A DNA stretch of 35,240 nucleotides from Leucogyrophana mollusca (taxonomy: Eukaryota; Basidiomycota; Agaricomycetes; Boletales), in assembly GCA_021014945.1 (NCBI GenBank), contig MU266599.1:1-35240 (forward strand), in the 5' to 3' direction. Shown here one piece after another: positions 10,401-20,226 of this stretch. Under the pieces are notes generated by a model. It did no database searches. It was not told the origin of the DNA and saw nothing but the letters and a program-made list of their open reading frames with translations. Within the stretch, counting starts at the first letter, position 1, and every line of letters starts with the position of its first letter. The position numbers and the translations under genes are program-made.

Positions 10401-11736
10401 ATGTCTACTCTCCAGGTCAGTTCGCTATCCTGAGCCCAGCGAAATCGTTCTCACTTTGATTCCGTGCTTAAGAACACGCGGATTGATGTGCATCATCATA
10501 TCTTCCTCGACGCCCAACAAAAGGTAAAAAGAAATCTCGAAGTGGGCTGGCGCACCCCCGCAGAGAACTTGCCATGGTGCCCGGCATCCAGTATAAAAGC
10601 CATGAATGCGCTAGGGATTCAGGTCGCGGTTCTTTCGCCACCGCCGCTGTCTTCTGCAGCTCCCGGGCCCGAAAATCGGGCGGCTGCGAGACAGCACAAC
10701 GTTTACGCATCACAGCTATGCAAAGCGCACCCTACAAGGTTTGGATTCTTCGCAAGCCTTCCGTACTTGGATGATGTTGAAGGTAAGTTGAAGCGTCCCG
10801 AAAGCGAATCGGGACGTCGTATTAATCATCCTTGGCAGGTGCTCTTGCAGAAATCACCTACGCCATGGACGAGCTCAATGCAGACGGTATTGCCATGTTA
10901 TCTTCCTATGGCGAAGGTGACCGTGCAAGTCAGTTAGGTTTGTCAATTTATGTGCGGGTCGGTGCTGAAAAGCGAAAACAGAGTATATCGCAGACGATTT
11001 GTACGATCCCATCTGGGAAGAACTTGACAAGCGACATGCTGTCGTCTTCCTTCACGGCGCACAGACACCTTCCTCGACCCCATACCCTCATCCTATGCTT
11101 GGCCTCCCCATCACAGAGGTAGCACAATCTTACTTGGCGTATTGACATGCATTTAATGCTCTAGCCCTGAAAAGGTTCCGAACGAGACATTCAAAGCAGC
11201 TTCCCACCTTGTTGTCACTGGAAAAGTTCGGCGATTTCGCAACGTCAAAGTTATTCTCGCTCATTTCGGTGGCTGCACGCCCTTCCTGGCGGCGCGCGTT
11301 GCGGTGCTCTCGAAGCATATGGGCTGCCCCCTTTCGCATGACGAGATACTGGAGGACTTCGCAAGTTTCTACTACGAGACAGCGCTCAGTGCACACGATG
11401 CGAGTCTAGCTGCCATGGAAAAATTCGTCGCGCCCGACCACATACTGTTTGGGACTGACTTCCCAGGTCTACTTTTCTCTGCCAATTTCAAAATTGCTTT
11501 CTAATTTTTGTTCGCTGCGCACAGCCGTCAGTACCAAGATGGTCGAATGGTACACAAAAAATCTCGAATTTTTCTACGCGGAAGATCCGTTGGCACTCGA
11601 GAATATAACGCGACGCAATGCGCTGGCCTTATTACCTCGTCTCCAAAAGCAGCTGGTATCCGTCGAGGCGGCGTCAGAGCCCAGTAGTCTCAAAAATGGA
11701 AGGCTGGTCACAGCGCCGTCTCACAACACGTTCTGA
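10401..11736 (+). CDS. Amidohydrolase-2 family decarboxylase (ACMSD-like)
   Basis: Metal-dependent TIM-barrel enzyme of the ACMSD / 2,3-dihydroxybenzoate / 6-methylsalicylate decarboxylase group; likely non-oxidative decarboxylation of a small aromatic or related acid, exact substrate unknown. Exons: 10401-10415, 10473-10782, 10839-10916, 10982-11118, 11175-11466, 11525-11736; 347 aa. The metal-binding DVHHHIF lies right after the 5-codon first exon (MSTLQ). FFASLPYLDD, IWEELDKR, VVFLHGAQTP, ILAHFGGCTPFLAARV and FGTDFP (active-site Asp) follow in family order. Introns are GT-AG, 56-65 nt; the intron 4 acceptor at 11174 was chosen because it alone keeps frame into EVPNETF. An upstream ATG at 10382 would be out of phase. 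The neighbouring dehydrogenase could act on a related compound, but that is only suggestive. Confidence 0.92.
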
Positions 11737-11823
11737 GTTTTCAGGTAAACTACTGTGTATTGCAAAATATACATGATGATAGGGGTGGGACAGCGACAAA
11801 TTGGTGTGTTCTATCCATATGCA

Positions 11824-14204
11824 TTAGGAGGCGAGAGAAAATGTAGATAGAGATCTATACGCCAAGTCTAATAGGCCTGTAAGCGAGGAAACAATAGACA
11901 GAGCAAAATAAATAGCCAACCTCCGTTTACTATGCTCATAGACAAGATACGATATCGAAACGGAAGGTACGACCTATCAACAATGTAAGTAATATCAAGC
12001 AGAACTTCTCAGCGCCAACTCTTACCTTCGCCAAAGTCGGGAATAATCCACGGTAGAATCCTCTCCATCCATCCCGCTGGTATGTCTTTACCGCTACGTC
12101 TAATACACCAGTATACCGCTGCGGGTGTCCCGAGGACCCGGAGGCTTGTAATCGTGTCCGTACCAGATTAAGCGGATACACGCTTGTGGCGCCAACACTC
12201 CCGGAAACACTACCAAACGCCAGAAGGGCCAAAACGCCCGGCTCTTCCTTCCCCGTAGACCTCACGTAGGCTAGCTTTAGAGCCTCGAAGGTGCTCATAT
12301 CAATCGCGGAATATCTGATAGATGGGCGTGAGGCATAGGAGCAGGATAAACAAAACAACAGGCGCGCACGGAAAGACGCCGACAAGACCAATCTATTGAA
12401 CTGTTAACACGGTTAGGGAAATCAAATTATCACACGAACCGTTAGACCGCGGTAGAATGCTCGCATACCACCAAGCTGCCAAACACGTCTAGCTGCGTCG
12501 ACTAATCTTCGCTTCTGGTCACCCGTGGAGCTCATCATTTGTGTCTGCATTTTGCGCATCAGATCGTGCTATGCATGGCCATGAGGTTGCTTACCTTCAA
12601 TGTTTCAATGGGGTATATGCCTTGATGCCGTTAAACCGTACCCTACAGGTTCGACTGCGATAATTGGACTCACTAAGTTGACTTGAGATTCCTCCGATAC
12701 CGCCTGACAAAAATCGGCTGGTGCCGCTTATATCCCTAGAGTCTTCCACGTGATCTACGTACTTCGCGAAAGCACGTTTCTATAAAAGAGACCGTTTTGC
12801 ACAACAGCGGGAAAGCAATGGGACAGTGACTAACGGATGATTCATACGTAAGAAACTTGATGGCAGACTCCGGGAAGATCTTCATAACGGAGAGGCCGTT
12901 TCCCGTCCAGAAAGCCAGTACTCCGCCCTCTGCGTAAATGCGTGCGACGGCACCTGCGATGGACTTCAACCCTCCAACGCTTGGTTTTGGGCTTAAAGCT
13001 GTTCCGCCCATCTCTGGAGGTCGAGTAATGAGGAAGATCTTGAGACGGTCAAAAGGAGCAGTACACGACCGGGAAACTTTCGAGTATATGGGTGTCAGAG
13101 CCTCATTGACATGCACTCTGAGCACTCACCAGCTCCAGCAATGCCACCAGCCATAAGAAACTTGATCGCTGTGTGGCCTTCCAACCAATCGTGGTGTTCT
13201 TCTTCTTCGTCCTCATCCCAGTCGTTGTCGTCGTCAGTCACGGCGGTGTGGTCGCCAGGGACCCCGTTTTGGCCGACGACTGACGAGGTCCGCGGTAACG
13301 GGAGTGGAGGAGGCTTATCTTCGGCGCTCAGGCTGACATCACCTTGCGACAGTTGATTTAGCACGCGGGAAACAAATGAAACCACCAAGATACTGACCTT
13401 CCATCGTGACACGAGCTGCGCCCCTACCATCATCGCCCATAAACCTCTTCACTTCATAATACTGATAGATCTCAGCCGTGGATGCCTTACGCGGCAACAG
13501 CAGCAGGAAGTCCCGAAATTCAAGGAAACTAATGGCATGAGAGTGCGGCGAGGACGTCAAAAAGGTCATGAAATCAACCAAGGTGGTGGGTGAGAGTGTG
13601 ATGCCTGTGGAAGTATTAGAAATAGCATAAAGAGGTGGCAAATTAACGCACCAGCCTTGCTTAGCGCCACAGAGAGTTCTTGAGCGTCGAGGTGGCCATT
13701 ACCATCAAGGTCAAGTTCATCATGAAATATTGACCATAGCTCTAATGCAAGTGATTGTCGTGAAAACAATTGATGGTACAAGCAAAAGTGCTAACCAGCT
13801 TCTTTCGCCTCTGCGTATCTTCTGAACTCTGCCCATCTAATGTGATTGGGACGTTCGTTTGCGGCGTGGCCTCCGCACCGTCCTAATAGTTCATCTTCAT
13901 ATACCTTCTTCATCTCTTCCGCCCTATCTCGTGTCAAAGCCTGCCCCGGTGGTATAGCCTGGAAAGCTGGCGAATTCGATACATCAAAGTGAGATTTGGG
14001 AAGACGGTTCCACAGCTCGCGAAGGCGTTGCTCTCGTCGGACTTTCCCTTCTTGTTCGCGAAATTCCAGGAGATTGTGAGGCAGCGGATGGTATGAAGGA
14101 GGGTCGGATCTCAACCTGGGTATATATGGGCGATCCTGTTCGCCGGATAGACTTGTTTCAAATATTTCGCGCCCTGTGGGGCCTGTCCTAGAGCTGTCGG
14201 CCAT
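11824..14204 (-). CDS. Calcium-regulated mitochondrial ATP-Mg/Pi-type carrier (Sal1/SCaMC-like)
   Basis: Mitochondrial carrier with an N-terminal calcium-sensing part; this family exchanges adenine nucleotides for phosphate across the inner membrane. Exons: 14204-13796, 13741-13652, 13604-13398, 13342-13130, 13076-12835, 12779-12674, 12620-12595, 12544-12440, 12392-12370, 12314-12026, 11973-11824; 619 aa. One clear EF-hand loop (DLDGNGHLDAQE, ~147-158) is followed by a degenerate one. A strongly acidic segment (~260-285, rich in Asp/Glu) links it to the carrier. The three repeats carry their signatures at ~314 (PFDRLK), ~426 (PIETLK) and ~520 (PLNLVR). Ten GT-AG introns of 47-55 nt all keep frame; exons 7 and 9 are only 26 and 23 nt. 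The C-terminal tail after EHSKRR runs ~30 residues longer than I would expect, so the last stop is less sure. Confidence 0.95.
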
Positions 14205-14606
14205 GACTTGCGTCTCGCGCGTCAGTCAATGTATGCTGACGAGTGTATAATGAGAACCCAGGTTTACTGCTTGGGATGATAGTGTCCTTGGTCTCACAGA
14301 GACATTTTTGTGGAAAGCGGATTGTTCAGCTGGTGTGCTTAGATGAGCGGAACGAGGTGAATGGACGATACGGTGCTTGCCGATCCCGTGGCATTCACTA
14401 TTACATCCTGCGCGGAGGGCCGCTCGCTCATACGGAATCGCTCGAAATATGCGTGTAAATCATCAAGTATACAAGCTGATGCGGCTATCATACGAACAAT
14501 TATGTTCGACATATCAGTAGTGCAGTAGGGCTACATATTTCTTGTGCAGGCTGTGTTGCAAAGTCCCAAATATTAGTAGATGTCGATCGACAGTCATCAA
14601 GTACTA
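14205..14606. other. Spacer, carrier promoter / Ser-Pro-rich gene 3' end
   Basis: About 400 bases between two minus-strand genes. It holds the carrier's upstream region and the 3' untranslated region of the next gene. No coding or repeat signal was recognised. Confidence 0.5.
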
Positions 14607-16199
14607 TCAAAGACTTGGAGCACAGAAGACTGCGCCGAGAGCTGCGCCGAAACGTTTCATCTTGCGGGAAAAAGAACGGCGCCACCTGCTTAATGTCTCT
14701 CGGAAAGTCGGTGAAGGTCGCGGCTGGGGAGAATGAACAGGAGGGTGTTCTTGCTTCTCATGCTTGATAGCCACAACATGCATGGGTGGAATCGAAAGGT
14801 CATGACACTTTTCAAAGTTGAGCGTCGACGGGGGTCTGGTGTGCGCGGGAGTGCAGGTAGACGCCAAGGTGGATGCGTATTCTCGGCTTGCAAATTCTGC
14901 AGAGTTTGGTTGATATATGAGGTTTGGGAATTCGTGCGTGGATGAGCTAGCGGGAGGTGTTGAAAACGAGAAAGAGCTCTGTTGAGAGTGGGAGTGAGAG
15001 TGATGAGAGGCACCCGAACGTTGCTCGACACGCGTGTAGGATGATGTTGGACTTTGCTGAGAATCATGGGGTGCCACGAGGAAGGGTGGTTCAGGAGGGG
15101 CCTATTAATTGATGAGACCAGCTCGCAGTCAGTCAGGCATGCCTGTTACGTACCAATTGAGAGATAATGGTAGGTACAGGCGAAGTGCTTCCAGACTCGG
15201 GCGATCGCGATCTGTTGCGCGGGCCTGGAAGAGGGGGGGTAGGAGGACGGTATTCCTGTGAATGATAAGTAACTTCTTGGCAGTCTTGCAGACACAGGTC
15301 ACTCACTGCTTGTGTTCTGCGCTTCCCAGTGGCGCGTCGAGAATGCGTCCACGGCATGGGCGAACCCGGACGAGAGACCGGCCCGTCTGAGTCACAGCAA
15401 GTTTCAGAAGGTGAGGGTGGTGCGCAAGCCACACCCTCGGATGTCTCAAGCTCCTGAGAAATCGTCAGCACAGGCCCCCCATCCCAAATAATGAGATTAT
15501 CTTACCGTGGCAGTCGGTGACGACCCGCCCCTGTCCAGGATGATATCATTCTCCAGTGCGTCTTCGCCAGGATAATTTACAACTGTGTTGATGGAAGGCA
15601 AAGGAGAGGATGTTTTCCTTTCACCAGAGACAGCGCGGTCGATGGCATCACGCCAGTCGGCGGGTAACTGGCAGACGTTGTGGGTCGTGAACTTCGGTGG
15701 CTAATAGAGGTTATAACTGACACGTACTGGGGGCACATCTTTGTCCACCGCAGATTCCAAGGAGAGCGAAAGTTGCCTGAATGTTGAGGAGGGCGAAGAT
15801 GCGGGTGACGGTGGCGGCGATGGAATGAACTTTGGAACCGGTTTCCTGTAACTCATGCTTGGACGTCGAGACTCCAGAGAAGACATCATAGCTGAGCGAA
15901 GGACAGAAGCTGGAAGGAACAGGCTGTGAACAGACCGCTCAAATCCAAAAACCAATCGAACAAAGGTCCTGTGGAAAGGAATGTGCCACACGAGCGGTAT
16001 GTGGACTTTTGACCTGAAATCAAAGCGATCGTATAATTAAGGCAAATATTGAGCAGAGAGGAACAAACCCGCCTAATATAAGAAAGGAGAACGGCCTCGC
16101 GTTTGTCCACCAGTGGTAGTCATTGGGAACTTCCCTAAAGCACGTTAATGGGCCACGCTGAGGACAGGGTGCTCAAAATGGGTGCTGCGCCTACCTCAT
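14607..16199 (-). CDS. Ser/Pro-rich protein of unknown function
   Basis: Not recognised. Proposed exons: 16199-16195 (only ATGAG), 16134-16069, 16013-15728, 15700-15506, 15453-15307, 15255-15154, 15101-14607; 431 aa. The N-terminus reads MREVPNDYHWWTNARP, then the hydrophobic FSFLILGG, then HIPFHRTFVRLVFGFE. The rest is low-complexity and Ser/Pro-rich with SPPPSPASSPSS-type stretches, one ordered-looking segment (QLPADWRDAIDRAV), and a basic tail (RWRRSFSRKMKRFG). A simpler model starts at the ATG at 15889. The intron ending at 15701 is uncertain: the good donor GTACGT gives only 27 nt, while GTGGAC at 15748 gives 48 nt; both keep frame. The 51-nt intron 15256-15306 has consensus sites but no in-frame stop. 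Confidence 0.65.
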
Positions 16200-17148
16200 G
16201 CTTGCCTGGCCGTGGCTGTAACTGCTCTAAATTACTACACAGCAGGGCAGATCGCGGCGAGCGCGTATCTTGACATACAGGTTAAAACAAGAGTAGCCGT
16301 ACATTGGCACAACGGCTCGGGGAGACGAGAAGACCGAGCGCGGACTTCCAGTGATGTCCCCTGGCAGAAGCGAGAAATAGACATCCACAGACCTTTGAAT
16401 TTGAATTCTCCATCTACATGAGCTGTAGATGGATCTCATTGTGTCCCTTTCAACAAAAGACAAGCCGTTTGTCTTGAAAGAGGCTTCAAAGCTCGAATGT
16501 TCACAAGTCACTGTGATGACGGGTTCCCTGATGAAGTATGGTGGTTTCGTTCCACAAAAGCATCGTTTCGGAAACTGCCGAGCTCACGCTTTCGCCTCGT
16601 TCCATGTCATACAGAGAGTTTGATGATTATCGTAAACGATGTACAGGTCGTGAGAGCTGAAAGACAAGCACTATCTACACATACGCCCTCCTCTCATCCC
16701 CAAAAAACCCGCGATGAAAGTATTAAATAAGAAAAGGTTACGACTGGGTCTGGACGAGTCCATGGGCGACACCGTCAGACCGAGGAGCAGACGTGGAGAA
16801 ATGAATATCTATAAATGGGGGTTGTATGCAATTGCTCTTATGCAGCGATAGTGTCGGCAAATGAGAGTACAAGGTTGGGGTCATTAGATGGCGTTAGATG
16901 ATGAATCGAAGGATGAAAGCAATGTGTCAGTGGAGAGATGAGGTGGGTTGGGGTAATCGTGAGATTAGGGGTATCGAAGATGAGTCGAGAGTTATCCAAG
17001 CGGGAGTGATAATGCGATTCGTCGTGAGAACGTCTCCAGAGTCGTCGATGAAGGGGCAATGGGCGCAGCTCGGGGTCTTCCGCCGCGAATAAATAGTAGG
17101 TCCAGGAGGGGTCATCGGATTGGCACTGACGTATAAAGTGATAAAAGT
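16200..17148. other. Gene-free stretch of ~950 bases
   Basis: Lies between two minus-strand genes. Short open frames exist on both strands (for example 16429-16623 on plus), but none shows a known motif or joins through introns to a convincing protein. It should contain the 3' untranslated region of the VTT protein and the promoter of the Ser/Pro-rich gene. Confidence 0.45.
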
Positions 17149-18703
17149 TCATGGAAGACTCGATTTCTCTTGCATGAGGACGTCTAGCACTTTCCCATCT
17201 CCATCTCGCGTACGTGATCGAGAAGATAACCGCATCTTTGATCGCCACTCATTGGCCCATGTCCACCGCGAAACACGTTCATCCTGAGATGAAATCTGTC
17301 TATCGGATTGTGGCAAAGGGGATGAAGAAAGCAATGCCCGCAACCGCTCGCGACCGAGGATAGGTGCGAGAGATAGGAAAGATAAGAAGGCGAGTTTCAT
17401 GAGAATTTCGGGTGAGGTTAGGAGTGACGACACAGTTTGCTGTGTTGGCGAGGGTGTGGATGCGACTGTTTGGAGAATATCACCAATCTGACGTCAGAAA
17501 TGAGCCAAATTAGCCTCGTTAGCATACAATGTAAACGCGCACACAAACCTGGCAAGTCACTGCAGTCCAGGGGAGGCACCCAATAAAAGCGCCCATCATG
17601 CAGTCCGGGATCGCAACGCCGCAGACGCCGCAAGCGATGTTAATTCCCGACCAAGGTACTACGCCAATGAGGCGTAATATTGACAAGCGTACCCACGCGG
17701 GCGACTTGGCCTTAGTACCGGTCGTCAGCTCGGACTCGCCTTCCAACGCGTTTCGCGTCAGGTCCAAAGCACGTGGAAAAGCACGCGTCAGAAAAGGCGC
17801 CAAAGGCATGCAGAGGAGCGTGGCAGAGATCGACCCCAAAGTAGTCAGGCTCGTGAGCAATAGTGTGGCGAGAACTGGAGGAAAGAGTGCCCCAGCCAAT
17901 ACGTTCTGTCAAGAGAGAAGACGCCAGCTGATTGAGTCAACCGGGACTCGCAAGACTAGCACAAGGCGTACCCAAATTACACTACCTGGTATTGACCAGG
18001 CGTGTTTCCACACCGCTGTGACAGAAAGGACCCCGATGACGTGAGCCAATGGACCAGACCCACTGCGTGAGTACGCATGAAGCTCCCCTCCGAGCTTAGC
18101 AAGCTCTGATAGAGTGCGTGGCCAAGCCACAGATATGGGCAGAGTATACAGAGACAGCAAGACTACGGCCGTTGATAGCGGAAACAACAGCATAACCAAT
18201 ACTATGGGGGCGTGGAACTGACAAAGTAAACAGTGATGAGACCTCAAAAAGCTAATAGCCACACAAAAACCACGAACCGAAGGGGAGCGTCGCCACCAAA
18301 GATGTGATCGCGTTGCGCCTTTCTCACCAAGCACATCACCAAATGATGTCTGTTGGGAAGACGCCGAAACCGGTAGTACGTGCTCATCCTCGCCGCTCGA
18401 GTGCGGGGAAGACGGCGTCGACCAGTTGATGGAGTGGCGTCTCGGCACGGGGAGCAGATCAAGACATCTGGAAGCGAGGACCGCAAGCATCGAGGGCGAA
18501 GAAAGGGACTCCGGAGAAGAAACGCGCAGAGGTGAATCGTAGTGCGGCTGAGACACGGCAGGGGAGCTCGGTTCGGATGCTTGGGGCGGGAGTGAAACCA
18601 ACGAGGACGAGCGTCTGCGACCCAACGTATTTATTGTCAATGCAGGGCGTATGTTCGTGGACGAAGCTCGGCTGCGATTTGGCGGGGGAACAGTTAGCGA
18701 CAT
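17149..18703 (-). CDS. VTT-domain membrane protein (TVP38/TMEM41/DedA family)
   Basis: Multi-helix endomembrane protein of the SNARE-associated (VTT) family; relatives act as lipid scramblases or in Golgi/ER membrane traffic. Exons: 18703-17972, 17905-17549, 17487-17149; 475 aa. The first ~180 residues are Ser/Pro-rich and probably cytosolic. A hydrophobic segment starts at HAPIVLVMLLF. The VTT core reads WSIPGSVIWNVLAGALFPP, joined exactly across the 66-nt intron, and ends with a helix pair around WSGINIACGV and GAFIGCLPW, as in TVP38/TMEM41. The C-terminal tail is basic. A further 60-nt segment with GT and AG ends in the long exon (about 18214-18273) could be an optional intron; both readings are open (455 or 475 aa). 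Exact substrate and compartment are not visible. Confidence 0.85.
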
Positions 18704-19435
18704 CTAAGCAAGAAACGAGAGGCGAGGAAATGCTGGGTATATGAGGGCTCTAAGCACTTCTCGAAATGATACATCACAAAACAGAAACTTGCGAAAAAAT
18801 GGAACATGTACGTAAAAATCGTGACGGATCACGCCCGGCATCGCGGCGCCCGTACACGACACAGCAACGATTACAAGCCCCGACGGTCATGGCATCAGGT
18901 ATACCTCAACAATATTCTTCCAATATTCTGTATTATTCCACGGTATTTACTGAGGCTGCGGGTCGATGGCTCACGACCACAGCCGGCACAGTCGACCTTG
19001 ACAGGTGCATGCAATCGTACCTCAAACCGCAGCTAGCCATTCCGACGGGACAAGTTCGAAACTAGTCCGTGCCGCCACAAATTGCTTACGAGGCCGACTG
19101 AGCCGAACTGACTCATCCGAGCGCCTCGCAAGGATCTCACTAATCCCACAATCCCGGACATGACGCACTTCATTGTCAAGATCCTCTGTCAGCACAATGG
19201 CGGCCCATACAAGACCCACATCCACTCTTGTACCTTGCATGTATGACGGCGACTGACGGGTAAGGGGCTGTGTACTTGGACTGAAGCTTGACGCGAAACT
19301 GGAGCCACAGCAAGGCGTGCGGGAGGATTTGTTGGATGCATAGAGTTACAGGGCATAGCATGAGCTGTATATGGTGCCGAATCGATACCCTCTTCGACCG
19401 GAAAGCCCCAAAGCATATGGACGATAAGATATCTT
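18704..19435. other. Gene-free stretch, VTT gene promoter / RPL36 3' end
   Basis: About 730 bases between two minus-strand genes. All frames are short and unlike known families. No repeat or RNA gene was recognised. Confidence 0.45.
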
Positions 19436-19918
19436 TTAGTGTGCTCTCCTGCTCTCCTGGATGATAGTGCCAAGCTCTTCCAGCTTGCGTTTCGAGCGAA
19501 GAAGCGTTCCGAGCTAGATTGTTAGGAAACCATTCATCAACACAATTCCCCGAGAGGGACAGGCAGGAAGATTAAGACCAACCCGCTTCTTCGTCAATTT
19601 CCGTGCCTTTTTGTCCTATGAACAGCTGAGGGTCAAAGTCAATCCTACCAGCAAAAGAGCGGACGCACCTTGGAGTTACGGAGCAACTCCATCACACGCC
19701 GCTCATATGGCGAGAACCCAGCGACCTCACGGACGACAGACCGCACAAACTTGTTCTTGGTAGATTGGGATCCCTTGCGGTGGCTTGGGCGAGGAACCTG
19801 AGCGATGGGGGTCGTGGGGTGGCCCTTGTTCAGGCCGTAACGGAGGTCTGTTTCATATCCGACAGCGGTCCAGCCTGCACAGTCTATGCTAATGTCGGTA
19901 CTCACTGCTTCGGGCCAT
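19436..19918 (-). CDS. RPL36: 60S ribosomal protein eL36
   Basis: Component of the large cytosolic ribosomal subunit. Exons: 19918-19906 (13 nt, MARS plus one base), 19847-19669, 19615-19583 (33 nt, 11 codons), 19513-19436; 100 aa, the same length as yeast L36. Landmarks: [47 protein letters not shown] (across intron 2), [13 protein letters not shown] (across intron 3) and the terminal ESRRAH. The intron 1 acceptor at 19848 was chosen because it gives MARSNLRYG; an earlier AG would add residues absent from the family. A first intron directly after the start region is common in fungal ribosomal protein genes. Confidence 0.97.
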
Positions 19919-20226
19919 TTTCTTGACGAGGTCTTGAGGATGCTGATACTGTCGTCCAACCAATTCGCTGTGCAATCTGTCACGCGTGACCGTGAGTGTG
20001 GTGGCTTGTGGACTGTACAGTTCCAAAAACCGTGTGTTTCCCACGTGTTCGACAACCAGCTGTTCGTAATGTAAGGATGTTAACTTGTCATTGTTAGGTA
20101 GCCTACAGCGTGTACAATAGTGTGCCCTCTATCATGTGGTTGCAGTCATGAACGTGCAATAAAAACATCGAAAACTAAATATTTTAGTCGCGCCTGTGTT
20201 GTTTCGGCGTCTCCACACCGACCCGA
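19919..20226. promoter_or_regulatory. RPL36 upstream region and CKB1 3' end
   Basis: About 310 bases between two minus-strand genes. It holds the ribosomal protein promoter and the CKB1 3' untranslated region. An AATAAAAAC stretch near 20158-20166 is on the plus strand and so does not serve either gene. No specific factor site was recognised. Confidence 0.4.

Noticed and set aside
7400..11736. Secondary-metabolite gene cluster
   Set aside because: No polyketide synthase, peptide synthetase, terpene synthase or P450 is present; the neighbours are housekeeping genes.
16838..17248. Minus-strand 136-codon frame overlapping the VTT gene 3' end
   Set aside because: It overlaps the VTT coding exon in another frame, shows no domain, and composition fits out-of-frame reading plus 3' untranslated sequence.
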